From IMG/VR virus record IMGVR_UViG_3300025767_000066, positions 1 to 35,560 of that record: DNA of 35,560 nt. The stretch is one strand, 5' to 3'. Source of the DNA: a virus. This document shows positions 15,693-24,501 of the stretch, in pieces. The position numbers were made by a program, and so were the translations under genes. The notes under the pieces were generated by a model. That model made no database searches, was not told where the DNA came from, and saw only the letters and a program-made list of their open reading frames with translations. The first letter of the stretch is position 1; every line of letters starts with the position of its first letter.

Positions 15693-17468
15693 CTACCCCT
15701 CACACGCTAAACAAGCGCCCTCATCGATTGTATCGAAAATATACTGCCTTAGTGCCTCTACTGACACATTATCTGCCCTTTTTAACGCTTCGCTTCGCAA
15801 ATAATAAAGAGTTTTTACTTTTTGCTTCCAAGCCATCATATGTACTGCATGAAGTTCCTGCTTTGAGACATTTCCAGGAAAAAACAGATTCAAAGATTGA
15901 GCCTGACAAATTTCTTTCTGCCTATCGGCAGCCATATCAACTACCCATCTTTGATCTATCTCTACTGCTGTCTTAAATACATCTTTTGTCCAATCATCTA
16001 AAAAGTCTAAATGTGCTACTGAACCATTATTCGTTGTAATACTCTTCCAAACTTCTTCAGTGTTATGCCCTATCTCATCTAAGTGATGCTCTAGGTATTC
16101 ATTCTTCATAAGCGAAGAGCCTGTTTTAGTTTTCTGTACATATGCATTAGCACGGTAGGGTTCAATGCTTGGGCTAGTATTACCACAGATAATACTACTA
16201 GAAGCATTAGGAGCGATAGCCAATAAATGAGCATTGCGAACACCATGACCAACTCCGTCCGGACACTCACCACGCTCTTCCGCAAGAATTCGAGTAGCAC
16301 GTTCTGCCTCCGATTTAATATGCTTAAACATTTGCATATTCCTGCCTTTTGCCATTGCACTTTCAAAAGCAATATTATGCCTTTGTAAATGTGCATGAAA
16401 GCCCATGGCCCCAAGACCAATACTTCTTTCCCTAAATGCACTATATTTTGCTTTCTCTAGCTCATTAGGAGCGTTCGTAATAAAATGTGTTAATACATTG
16501 TCTAGCATTCTTACTAAGTCTGGAATGAAATTAGGGTCGTCTCTCCACTCGTCATATTCTTCTAGATTTACACTTGATAAGCAACAAACCGCAGTACGAT
16601 CTTTATCTGTTGCAAGTGTAATTTCAGAGCAAAGGTTTGATTGACGTGCTACTAATCCAAGTTCTTTTTGGAACGAGGGTAACGCAGCTTGCACAGTATC
16701 CCCAAACATGATGTAAGGCTCGCCCGTTTCAACACGATTTTGAATAAGCTTTACCCAGAGTGCCTTTGCCGATACAGTTTTAGTAACTCGCTTACTGTGT
16801 GGATCAATCAAATCCCAAGAGTCATCAAATCCTTCAATTCGAGTAGCATTTTCGATAATTTCCATAAATTTATCACTAATTACTACGCCGTGATGTAGAT
16901 TAATGGATTTACGGTTAATATCTCCACCCGTAGGCTTACGAATGTCTAGAAACTCTTCAATCTCTGGGTGTCCCATGTCAAGATAAGCAGCATAGCTGCC
17001 TCGACGAGTTACTCCTTGAGAGAATGCCAACATTTCTGCGTCTACTACTTTGAGAAAGGGTATTACTCCTGTACTTTCGGAGCCATTGCTCGTTTTTGAG
17101 CCTACGCTCCTGACCCCGTCCCAGCTTCCGCCAATGCCTCCACCTACTGACGATAGAAAAGCATTCTCAGTATAGTGAGAGGTAATACCAGCTCGGCTAT
17201 CGTCCACATAGTTAAGAAAACAGCTAATAGGTAATCCACGTTTGGTTCCTCCGTTGCTAAGTATAGGGGTAGAGAACATAAACCATAACTTACTAGCGTA
17301 GTCGTAGAGCCTCTGTGCGTGTGCTTCATCATCTGCAAATGTTTTTGCTGCACGTGCAAAAGCATCCTGTGGAGAGATTTCCCCATCTATCAAGTACCTG
17401 TCTTCTAGTGTTTTAATACTGAATTCAGATAAATAGTTATCTCTTCTATAGTTTATATCAATATTCAT
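15693..17468 (-). CDS. nrdA: Class Ia ribonucleotide reductase alpha subunit (591 aa)
   Basis: Catalytic subunit reducing ribonucleotides. Visible residues: C83 (PISCFLN) and C295 as the redox pair, N278-C280-E282 (SNLCSE) at the active site, Y555-Y556 (TLYYLR) in the radical path, and a C-terminal CLAC (586-589) that accepts electrons from thioredoxin or glutaredoxin. It is much shorter than the ~760-residue bacterial enzyme because the N-terminal ATP-cone is missing: the protein starts almost directly with the helical part of the core. It should therefore lack dATP feedback inhibition at the activity site, a common phage trait. ATG overlaps the stop of the exonuclease gene (TAATG); nrdB follows directly. 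Confidence 0.97.
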   Translation of the reverse strand: MNIDINYRRDNYLSEFSIKTLEDRYLIDGEISPQDAFARAAKTFADDEAHAQRLYDYASKLWFMFSTPILSNGGTKRGLPISCFLNYVDDSRAGITSHYTENAFLSSVGGGIGGSWDGVRSVGSKTSNGSESTGVIPFLKVVDAEMLAFSQGVTRRGSYAAYLDMGHPEIEEFLDIRKPTGGDINRKSINLHHGVVISDKFMEIIENATRIEGFDDSWDLIDPHSKRVTKTVSAKALWVKLIQNRVETGEPYIMFGDTVQAALPSFQKELGLVARQSNLCSEITLATDKDRTAVCCLSSVNLEEYDEWRDDPNFIPDLVRMLDNVLTHFITNAPNELEKAKYSAFRERSIGLGAMGFHAHLQRHNIAFESAMAKGRNMQMFKHIKSEAERATRILAEERGECPDGVGHGVRNAHLLAIAPNASSSIICGNTSPSIEPYRANAYVQKTKTGSSLMKNEYLEHHLDEIGHNTEEVWKSITTNNGSVAHLDFLDDWTKDVFKTAVEIDQRWVVDMAADRQKEICQAQSLNLFFPGNVSKQELHAVHMMAWKQKVKTLYYLRSEALKRADNVSVEALRQYIFDTIDEGACLACEG

Positions 17469-18301
17469 TAATCAAATTTCCGTAGTATATCTGCTATATT
17501 ATCAGATCCTATCGCATCATCGCAATATGTTACTAAGTCCATTAATTGATAATTAGTAAGTAATTGTTCACCACTATCATTCAATGCTTGTATATGTTTA
17601 TACTTACTGTTTATAGGCAAGCTGTTGTAAATATCCATAGCGTCTCCGTACTCACGAATTAAGTCTAAAGCACGCTTTGGGCCGATGCCAGGTATTCCTG
17701 CAACATTATCGCCTTTATCACCGGTCAAGCACTTAAGAGAGATATATTCATCTCTAGTAACGTCATAGTGCTCCTCCCAATTATCTACTGTGACTTCTTT
17801 TCGTGTTACATAAGAAAACCTGGCTACTTTATCATCTATCAATAAGTCCCAGTCTCGGTCACTAGAGATTAACCATATATCTCCAAGACCATATCTTTTT
17901 CGGTTCTTTACTAGATGTGCAGCTATGTCATCGGCTTCTACGCCTTGATATCGTAACACAGGGAACATATCTGCTAGAACCTCTAAAGTATTTTCGAACT
18001 CTTCGAAGAAGTCTGCAAATGCTTGCTTTTCTTCTTCGCTTTGTTCGGCATACTTATCTTTTCGATTTTGCTTGTATTCAGGAGAAATCTCTCTACGATA
18101 CGAGGAAGACCCTTGATCTGAAGTAATAATTACATTACTACAGTCATAAGACCTGGCTAAGGACTCTACAGTTCTTACATAATCATCGCAAAAGTCTGTA
18201 CGTCCTTGATGCTTCCATCGAAAAGCTAAGTTTAAGGCGTCTACTATTAGTGTAGCGTTTCTGCCTGAGCCTGTTATTTTGTCGGAAAAATTAAATGCCA
18301 T
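17468..18301 (-). CDS. 5'-3' exonuclease / flap endonuclease (277 aa)
   Basis: FEN-family nuclease that removes RNA primers and flaps at Okazaki fragments; PolA in this genome lacks its own 5'-3' domain, so this gene supplies it. Metal-binding acids are present: D21 (IVDALNLAFR), D62, E122-D124-D125 (VEADDIAAHL), D148/D150 (SSDRDWD) and D195/D198 (GDKGDN). A helix-three-turn-helix follows at about 202-217 (GIPGIGPKRALDLI). Size and order match T5 D15 and T4 RNase H-type proteins. It starts directly after the TAG of the resolvase-like gene and is coupled to nrdA. Confidence 0.92.
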   Translation of the reverse strand: MAFNFSDKITGSGRNATLIVDALNLAFRWKHQGRTDFCDDYVRTVESLARSYDCSNVIITSDQGSSSYRREISPEYKQNRKDKYAEQSEEEKQAFADFFEEFENTLEVLADMFPVLRYQGVEADDIAAHLVKNRKRYGLGDIWLISSDRDWDLLIDDKVARFSYVTRKEVTVDNWEEHYDVTRDEYISLKCLTGDKGDNVAGIPGIGPKRALDLIREYGDAMDIYNSLPINSKYKHIQALNDSGEQLLTNYQLMDLVTYCDDAIGSDNIADILRKFD

Positions 18302-18748
18302 CTAGAGTGTTCCTATAAAATTTATTTCTTCTGTCTCTAACCAATCTTCAGCTACCATTATATAACAATTTAGCCAAGAAATAAAGAAATATTTGAGGCA
18401 TTGCTTCGGTTTTTCCCGAGTAACCACAAACACTTTAGATCGATTATATTTAAAAAACAACATTGGTTCTTGTCCGCCATTCTCCGCTTGAAGAACTACT
18501 TTTGTCCACCAACGAATTAAATTATTTGTTTTTTCCGCAGTAAACATTTTATCATTAAGTGGAGACTCTGAATAGTTTTTTACTTCTATGCAAAAGTGAT
18601 TCCTTTCATTGGGAACATAAAGATCCCCTTTTAAGTATTCAAGAGCGCCAGAAGCTGGCACTCTCTCGAATTTAAGGCCTGTGTACTCGCGAAGCATATC
18701 TCTTACTAGATACTCTCCGCGAGCGCCTTTTGCTCTGCTATCAACCAT
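18302..18748 (-). CDS. Hjc-like Holliday-junction resolvase / PD-(D/E)xK nuclease (148 aa)
   Basis: The N-terminal half shows the archaeal Hjc-type nuclease pattern: SRAKGARGEYLVRDML with E12, then RVPASGA, KGDLYV with D42, and IEVKNY with E55 and K57, the PD-(D/E)xK active site. Residues 75-148 are less conserved (KYNRSKVFVVTRE, a Trp/Phe-rich end). It likely cuts branched replication or recombination intermediates; its position between gp46/47-like recombination genes and the flap exonuclease fits this. A related VRR-NUC-type nuclease is the main alternative. Confidence 0.82.
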   Translation of the reverse strand: MVDSRAKGARGEYLVRDMLREYTGLKFERVPASGALEYLKGDLYVPNERNHFCIEVKNYSESPLNDKMFTAEKTNNLIRWWTKVVLQAENGGQEPMLFFKYNRSKVFVVTREKPKQCLKYFFISWLNCYIMVAEDWLETEEINFIGTL

Positions 18749-18749
18749 A

Positions 18750-20552
18750 TTATTTTTCTAAGACACTTATACTGCCTTTCTTTGCAATCTCTATTTTTTC
18801 AAGTAGAGGGTGAGTCCAGCCATGACTTACTACGTAAGTATTTAGTTCTTCCTCTCCTAGTAATACTTCTACTAGTTTTTCTCTGCCTGAATCATCGAGT
18901 ACATTGATTACTTCATCTAAGAATAGTATATTTAGTTTAGACCTTGATATACTACTCATTAGCTTACGAATAGCTATAAGAGTCGCAGTATTAACTCTTG
19001 CAAGCTCGCCACTAGACAGAGCTAGAATGTCAATAATATTCCCATTGTCTGTAACTTGTACATTTAATTTATCATTTGAAACTACAAACTCTAAAGTAAA
19101 TCTTCCGTCAGACAACTCTCCCAAGTAGGAATTTACCAACTCTTCTAGCTCTTTTACTAGATTTTCTATCTTATAAGCTAGCAGACCATTAGTACTAAAA
19201 GCTTTTTTGAGTATTTCTAAGTTAGAGTTTAAACTCATCTCTGCATCTAATAATGCTTGTGCTTCAGTAAGTTGATCTACAAACTCTTGAGTCTGCTCTT
19301 CTATTACTTGGATTCGGGTGTTTCGTCTTGTGCGTCTTTCATTCTCAGCTGAGATATCTGCCAGTTTGTTTTTTGCATCCTGTATTCTGCCTTGAATTCC
19401 CCGAATGCTTCTATCAAGCTCTTCCCGATCCATTTGAGTCGTCGGAAGATTGCGGTCAATAGATTTATAAACCCTCTCCCAATCTTGCTGAATACGGTTT
19501 TTATATTCATAGTCTGAATTGTTAGCTTTAATTCTGTCAATTTCTGGGTTAATTTCATTTGTTAATTTCTCTGCGGCTTCCTTCGCCCTTGCCGTTTCAA
19601 GATCAATTAATCCTTGCTTGAATTCAGCATCTATAGATTGTTCACAAGTAGGACAATTATGCCCTAATGCTTCCAATTTACTTAAAGCAGCCTTAGAACT
19701 TGTTATAGTTCCTTTCAGGCTTCCTGCTTCTGATTGTAATGCATCATAAGATATAATTTCAGTTGCGCTAATTTTATTCGCTTCATCTATATTGATACTA
19801 CTCAGTATTTCTATAAATTTATTATTTTCTGAAATTTTCTTATTCTTTTCCGAAATATTTTGAAGTTCTATCGTAAGAGAACGTAATTCTTTCTCATCTT
19901 CTTCCGTCTCGATTTGAACATCAAGTAGTGGAAGTATGGATGTATCGCTCAATTTATTTTCGGAAAGCCACTTCTCAATAGTAGTTATTTTTGATTCTAT
20001 GGCTGTTAAATTGGTTGCGCTAGTTTTTGCAGCCTCCTTAAAAACTTCGAACAGCTTAACATATTCTTCCAAGTGCAATAAGTCAATAAGAAACTTTTTA
20101 CGATTGGTATCTGTTGCTGTTAAGAATTGTAAACTACTATTGGTGTTTTGATAAACTAATTGACTGAATGTCTTAAAGTCGATACCTAGAATTTCTTGAA
20201 TAGTTTTATAGGTATTTGTAGCTGTGTGACTAGAGATATCTACACCATTCTCTTCTAGCTTTACTTTTACGTTGACCTTTCTATTAATAGTTATCTCGTA
20301 TAGTGAATCTTCTTTTTCAAAAGATAAGTAGATATCGTACCCATTGTTTACATAACGATTAGGTATATCTGCTTTTTTGATTCCTTTCGAGTTTTTATTG
20401 TATAGAGCTTCCTCAATAATTAACGGAATGGACGACTTGCCCATTCCGTTTGTACCAATTATTTGAGTAAGAGTACTGTCATTTAAGTTTATCTCGTTAT
20501 CTGCTCCATAGCTGAAGCAGTTATTCCATTTGAGCTGTTTGAGAGTAATCAT
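18750..20552 (-). CDS. SbcC/Rad50-like recombination ATPase, T4 gp46-like (600 aa)
   Basis: ATPase subunit of the Mre11-Rad50-type complex that resects double-strand ends for recombination-dependent replication. Walker A is GTNGMGKSS (33-41), the Q-loop is near Q131, the zinc hook is CPTC (300-303) in the middle of two coiled-coil arms (about 170-295 and 310-440), the signature is LSSGE (512-516), Walker B is ILFLDE (542-547) and the switch His is H577 (VVSHG). All parts needed for activity are present; length is close to T4 gp46. The start overlaps the nuclease partner gene by 32 nt, so the two are coupled. Confidence 0.95.
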   Translation of the reverse strand: MITLKQLKWNNCFSYGADNEINLNDSTLTQIIGTNGMGKSSIPLIIEEALYNKNSKGIKKADIPNRYVNNGYDIYLSFEKEDSLYEITINRKVNVKVKLEENGVDISSHTATNTYKTIQEILGIDFKTFSQLVYQNTNSSLQFLTATDTNRKKFLIDLLHLEEYVKLFEVFKEAAKTSATNLTAIESKITTIEKWLSENKLSDTSILPLLDVQIETEEDEKELRSLTIELQNISEKNKKISENNKFIEILSSINIDEANKISATEIISYDALQSEAGSLKGTITSSKAALSKLEALGHNCPTCEQSIDAEFKQGLIDLETARAKEAAEKLTNEINPEIDRIKANNSDYEYKNRIQQDWERVYKSIDRNLPTTQMDREELDRSIRGIQGRIQDAKNKLADISAENERRTRRNTRIQVIEEQTQEFVDQLTEAQALLDAEMSLNSNLEILKKAFSTNGLLAYKIENLVKELEELVNSYLGELSDGRFTLEFVVSNDKLNVQVTDNGNIIDILALSSGELARVNTATLIAIRKLMSSISRSKLNILFLDEVINVLDDSGREKLVEVLLGEEELNTYVVSHGWTHPLLEKIEIAKKGSISVLEK

Positions 20553-21480
20553 TAAATGTGCCTAGTATTCCAGTAATTTTTTCTTCACTTATTCCCAATA
20601 TGTAGTTTAGATACTCTGACAGCTCTTCTTCAATAGTCATATCTTTTTCTATTATAAGAGTTGCTTCAGTGTTTCGTTTTACTACCTTCTTGTCGAGTAA
20701 GTCTGAGTTTTTAATTGCGGCTAATTCTTGTATATCGCCCTCTATTTCATAGATAGTGTGGTCGTAGTCTGTCTCAACCATATCTTCTGTAGAGGTTACT
20801 GTTTTACGAATTAGTTGAGGAAGTTTAAACTCTTCCCACATCCAACTCCAAGAATTTTCGTCAATTAGTAGATACCCCGTTGAGACTTTACTTCTATGAA
20901 AAGAAGTTGTCATAGGACTACCTGGGTACACAATATTTCTTTGAGTATTTGAGTGAGAGTGTAGATCACCTGCAAATACCACTGGGAACTCTGATAGATC
21001 ATCGAGATCAATTTCTGGCTTTACATGAGGAGGAATCTCTCCTCGAACATGAGTAAATAAAGGCTTATTCTTGTTAAAATGTTCTATAGCACCTTTCTTA
21101 TGTAGTTCTGTATAAGGAAGTATGCCAAAGCCTAAACCATCATCAATATACGATATATCCAGAATTGTTACTAGAGGATTGATATCTCTAGTAACTTGCT
21201 TTAACTGACTAAAGAAAGTTTTACTTTTCTTTGTAGCTTCATGATTGCCATCATATATTATTGTTGGAATCTGTACTCCTCGGATAAACGAGAAGTACAG
21301 TTCTAATTCTTCCATAGTAGGCAATCGGTCGAAAAGGTCTCCGCCTATAATGTGCATTGAACACTCTGATTCTATCTCTCTAATTTGCTTAAAGAATAAA
21401 TCATATCTATTCAATGCCCACTGTACAGGCACATTCTTTTGACCTAGTTTAATATGCCAATCTGCGGTGAATAGGATCAT
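20521..21480 (-). CDS. SbcD/Mre11-like nuclease, T4 gp47-like (319 aa)
   Basis: Metallophosphoesterase nuclease partner of the gp46-like ATPase. Motifs in order: DWH (D7, H9), GGDLFD (D48), GNHE (N79, H80), H144 and GDLHSH (172-176), giving the two-metal site of Mre11. After the catalytic core (about residue 210) comes a cap and a C-terminal segment that probably binds the coiled-coil base of the ATPase. The ATG overlaps the TGA of the SSB-like gene (ATGA), linking single-strand binding, resection and recombination in one transcript. Confidence 0.94.
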   Translation of the reverse strand: MILFTADWHIKLGQKNVPVQWALNRYDLFFKQIREIESECSMHIIGGDLFDRLPTMEELELYFSFIRGVQIPTIIYDGNHEATKKSKTFFSQLKQVTRDINPLVTILDISYIDDGLGFGILPYTELHKKGAIEHFNKNKPLFTHVRGEIPPHVKPEIDLDDLSEFPVVFAGDLHSHSNTQRNIVYPGSPMTTSFHRSKVSTGYLLIDENSWSWMWEEFKLPQLIRKTVTSTEDMVETDYDHTIYEIEGDIQELAAIKNSDLLDKKVVKRNTEATLIIEKDMTIEEELSEYLNYILGISEEKITGILGTFNDYSQTAQME

Positions 21481-22109
21481 CCAATATTAAACTCTTCTTC
21501 GAGGGACTCATCCATTTGCTCCTGAGATGGAGCACGTACACGGTCAAGAAGCTCTTTCTGCGCATCTGGAGTTGGACGAGGCATTACTTCATCCATTGAT
21601 TTGAGGTCGGCAATAGAAGCCACTTCGCTTTCATCTAGTGGACGAGGCTTGCACTTTAGTACTTGCAATTGGTACTCTACGTTGTATGGCAGAGGCCCTG
21701 TTTTAACTCGCTTGAAACATACGTCCCAGCCAGTCTCTTTATCTGTAGGATCGCCCAAGTCTTCTGCAGCAGTAATAATTTGCTCCCACAGCTTCTTCTT
21801 TAGGTTTACTACTTTGACTTTTCCATCAGCAGGATCGATGCACTGCATAGCGTAGCTCCAGCCACACTTGAGGTCAGGATAGTACTCACGAACCCAATCT
21901 TTCTCAAGATTAGTGAATCGCTCGTTGTTACGGTCAAAAGACAAGCACTCTAAAGGAATGTTTTTGCCATTTTCACCTTCTATCCAATAGACATAGCGAG
22001 CCAGTACGTCTCCTACAAGACGCATCTTGTTGTCGCCATCTCGGAAAGAGAAAGTTTCGATTGATGATTTTTGTGCTGAACCTTTTTGCTGATTAAATGA
22101 TATTGCCAT
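21477..22109 (-). CDS. Probable ssDNA-binding protein, gp32-like role (210 aa)
   Basis: Residues 25-125 (DGDNKMRLVGDVLARYVYW, then NIPLECLSFDRNNERF, DLKCGWSYAMQCIDP and a basic VVNLKKKLWEQI) are a beta-rich core with aromatic and basic residues, as in the phage single-strand-binding proteins of marine phages. The C-terminus is acidic (MDESLEEEFNIG), the usual tail by which SSBs contact replication partners. Position next to gp47/gp46 homologues also fits gp32. No zinc ligand set like that of T4 gp32 is evident. The assignment rests on pattern and context, not on a diagnostic motif. Confidence 0.7.
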   Translation of the reverse strand: MAISFNQQKGSAQKSSIETFSFRDGDNKMRLVGDVLARYVYWIEGENGKNIPLECLSFDRNNERFTNLEKDWVREYYPDLKCGWSYAMQCIDPADGKVKVVNLKKKLWEQIITAAEDLGDPTDKETGWDVCFKRVKTGPLPYNVEYQLQVLKCKPRPLDESEVASIADLKSMDEVMPRPTPDAQKELLDRVRAPSQEQMDESLEEEFNIG

Positions 22110-22111
22110 TT

Positions 22112-22519
22112 TTAGTGTTTCTCCATTGGGGCTTCTTCATATAAAAAATGTACTTTTCTATTTTCTACATAAAGTAGTCTACTTTCATAAATTGATTCAA
22201 GGACTACATCTTCATCAGGTACATGAAGCAAGTCTAGGGTTGTGTCTTTCGTAGCTATCCAATGCGGTAATTTGCGTAAGCTAGCTATCGAAAGGTATAC
22301 CGCGATTTCACGGTGGCTGTAGCGAAAGGAGTTAAATAATAACACATCTTCGTGCACTAAAAAACTTCTCCCACTAAAGTCTGTATTACGATACTTGTAA
22401 ATCTTGTCGTATCTATTATTTGGAATCTTGCTTTTTACTAGCATCTCGAATATGCGGACTGTTTCGGTAGTTCTACCACCTGCCGCATCATATATTTTTT
22501 TCCAATTATATAAAAACAT
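22112..22519 (-). CDS. Conserved phage protein of unknown function (135 aa)
   Basis: Begins MFLYNWKKIYDAAGG and contains RIFEMLVKSKIPNNRYD, then DFSGRSFLVHEDVLLFN, YSHREIAVYLSIASLRKL and a final VENRKVHFLYEE. The order of helices with a short beta end is compatible with a winged-helix DNA-binding fold, but I do not recognise a characterised family. It sits directly behind promoter P2 and upstream of the SSB-like gene, so it is the first gene of the SSB-recombination-Nrd transcript. The ATG is only 3 nt from the -10 box and has no ribosome binding site; translation may be leaderless. Confidence 0.75.
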   Translation of the reverse strand: MFLYNWKKIYDAAGGRTTETVRIFEMLVKSKIPNNRYDKIYKYRNTDFSGRSFLVHEDVLLFNSFRYSHREIAVYLSIASLRKLPHWIATKDTTLDLLHVPDEDVVLESIYESRLLYVENRKVHFLYEEAPMEKH

Positions 22520-22522
22520 GAT

Positions 22523-22551
22523 ATTATACTAAAATTTAACCTTTTTGTCAA
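22523..22551 (-). promoter_or_regulatory. Sigma70-type promoter P2
   Basis: On the - strand: TTGACA (22546-22551), 17-bp spacer, TATAAT (22523-22528) followed by AT. Upstream context AGTTC-TTGACA matches the phage promoter family. The expected start site (about 22516) falls at or just inside the ATG of the next gene at 22519. Confidence 0.85.
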
Positions 22552-22561
22552 GAACTATTTT

Positions 22562-23845
22562 TTATATCTGTGTAATCTTATAGCCTTGCTTCATATAATA
22601 GCCTACTCTATTTGAAGCCTGTCTATTAGCAGTGTTGCCTTTCAGATGGATATCTACAACTACGGGAGACATCTTACCTTCCTGTAGTCTTATTACCCTT
22701 CCTATCAACTGAGTTAGTAAAGGCTCATTATTGATTGGAGTACCTAAAATTAAACAGCTTAAAGTATTCACTGATATCCCTTCGGAGAAAATTGCTTGAG
22801 TTCCGTACAGTACATTCTTATCTCCATACAAAATTCCGTCCACTAGCGTTTCTCTGTCCTCATGCGCTACCTCACCCGTAACACAAACTGCTTTTTCTCC
22901 TGTTAGTTCGGCGCAGCTTCGTAAAAAGCCCACCCTATCACTTACTACCAAGACTTTATGGCCTCGTTGAGCGTAAGCAGCGGCTAACATTGCTACAGTG
23001 TGTCTGTATTCTTCATTGTTAGCAAGATGGGTGACTCTGTTAGCCCAAGGAGTTCTTGCACCGTCTAAGAATCGTATGTCTGACTTTACAATATGCACTG
23101 TAGGAGTCATGAAATTTTCTTTTGGCGGCTTAAATACCTTAGAGCTAAAGTAATCGCGAAAAACTACGTGTTTACCGTCCTTTCTTTCTATGGTCCCTGA
23201 CAATCCAATCTTATACCTAGCATGGCTTATGTCCAAAATTCTGGAAAACGTTGGGCTGCTTACGTGGTGCATCTCATCTAAGATGATTGTCCCAAATTCC
23301 TTGCGAATCTTATCTATATTGCGGTACAGTGTTTGGGTATTTCCTATAACTATAGGTTTATCTAGTTCGAATTTTCCACTACCAATGATGCCGGGTTCGA
23401 ATCCGTAGACTTTCTTTACTTCTTTTGCCCATTGGTTTCGTAGTGGAACAGTATGAACTACAATTAGTGTTTTTAGCCCAAGTTTTCCTGCTATGGCTAA
23501 CCCCGTAAAGGTTTTGCCCCAGCTAACCCAAGCATTGATAATAGCATTATCTTGTATTTCATCGTAAACAGCTTGCTGACTCTCTCGAAGCTCAAATTTA
23601 AACTTAGGAAAGTCAGCAGCTATCTCCAGACGCTTGTCAACTATCTCATATCCGCTTGGGATCAAATCAGTTCTTCCAATAGGAATAGTGATAAGACCTT
23701 TTCGAATTATACCCATATTTTTAATAACTTGTGGAGGCTCTTCAGGACTCCACGAAGGTATTTTATAGGTTAATTCTTTATCTATGGACTCCTGCAACTC
23801 TGGAGTACAGTCCATAAATATTCTGTTACTTAATACTGCTTTCAT
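22562..23845 (-). CDS. SF2 DNA helicase, UvsW-like (427 aa)
   Basis: ATP-dependent helicase likely to remodel forks and recombination intermediates, as T4 UvsW does. Motifs: Q-motif-like LRESQQAV (86-93), Walker A NAWVSWGKT (104-112), DEMHH (190-194), SGT (216-218) and motif VI QLIGRVIRL (about 384-392). Walker A is unusual: the common AxxGxGKT is replaced by AWVSWGKT, with Trp where Gly is usual, though the GKT is intact. The N-terminal ~80 residues are a small accessory domain. Its ATG overlaps the TGA of the PhoH-like gene. Confidence 0.9.
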   Translation of the reverse strand: MKAVLSNRIFMDCTPELQESIDKELTYKIPSWSPEEPPQVIKNMGIIRKGLITIPIGRTDLIPSGYEIVDKRLEIAADFPKFKFELRESQQAVYDEIQDNAIINAWVSWGKTFTGLAIAGKLGLKTLIVVHTVPLRNQWAKEVKKVYGFEPGIIGSGKFELDKPIVIGNTQTLYRNIDKIRKEFGTIILDEMHHVSSPTFSRILDISHARYKIGLSGTIERKDGKHVVFRDYFSSKVFKPPKENFMTPTVHIVKSDIRFLDGARTPWANRVTHLANNEEYRHTVAMLAAAYAQRGHKVLVVSDRVGFLRSCAELTGEKAVCVTGEVAHEDRETLVDGILYGDKNVLYGTQAIFSEGISVNTLSCLILGTPINNEPLLTQLIGRVIRLQEGKMSPVVVDIHLKGNTANRQASNRVGYYMKQGYKITQI

Positions 23846-24501
23846 AAGCCCAAGTCTGATTTTGCGATAATGTATTTCTTTACGAAGCCGCTTCGTACAA
23901 TATCAGCAGCTTCAAAGTCTATTAGAGTAAACTCGTCCATTGCTTTTAGTATGCGAATAAACTCACTTAGCCCGTTATTGGGCAGGTCTGCTTGTCTAAA
24001 GTCTCCACAGAACATAACTCTACAGTTTTCACCCATTCGAGTGATGATAGAGTCTAGTTCATGAAAAGACATATTTTGACACTCGTCTATTAAAACTACT
24101 GCATCTCTTAACGTGACTCCTCGTATAAAAGAGGTTGTCATGAAATGAACCAATCCTTTTTGTTTTAGTATTTCGTAAGCATCTCCTCGCTGAAAAAGTT
24201 CTATACATATATCTTTATAGGGGTCTTCGTATACTGAAGATTTTTCTTTTTCATTGCCAGGCAGAAATCCAATGTCTCTGGTGGGTACTGCGCTACGAAT
24301 AATAACTAAACTAGAAAATTCATTTTTTAGTATATCATCAAATGCGAGATAAGATGATATAAATGTTTTTCCTGTTCCTGCAACTCCATGTAGTACGAGA
24401 TGCTTATCAGATTCAAAAGCTTTTAACTGATTCTTTGTAAGAGGTTCAATTTCTGCTAATTGTAAGTTTGCTGCTGCTAGTAGTCTGTTTCTTTTTGCCA
24501 T
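23842..24501 (-). CDS. PhoH-like P-loop ATPase (219 aa)
   Basis: PhoH family: Walker A GVAGTGKT (39-46), IIRSAVPTRDIGFLPG (67-82), the family hallmark, Walker B VLIDECQN (136-143) and FCGDFRQADLPN near 168. Phage PhoH homologues are common in marine phages; a link to RNA metabolism or phosphate stress has been proposed, but the role in infection is not settled. Overlaps the downstream helicase start by 4 nt. The GGAGA ribosome binding site lies in the end of the upstream gene. Confidence 0.9.
   Translation of the reverse strand: MAKRNRLLAAANLQLAEIEPLTKNQLKAFESDKHLVLHGVAGTGKTFISSYLAFDDILKNEFSSLVIIRSAVPTRDIGFLPGNEKEKSSVYEDPYKDICIELFQRGDAYEILKQKGLVHFMTTSFIRGVTLRDAVVLIDECQNMSFHELDSIITRMGENCRVMFCGDFRQADLPNNGLSEFIRILKAMDEFTLIDFEAADIVRSGFVKKYIIAKSDLGL

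Noticed and set aside
15692-15703. GTG start for NrdB at 15703
   Set aside because: The ATG at 15691 has GAGGGG directly upstream and gives a normal N-terminus; the longer form adds four residues inside nrdA.
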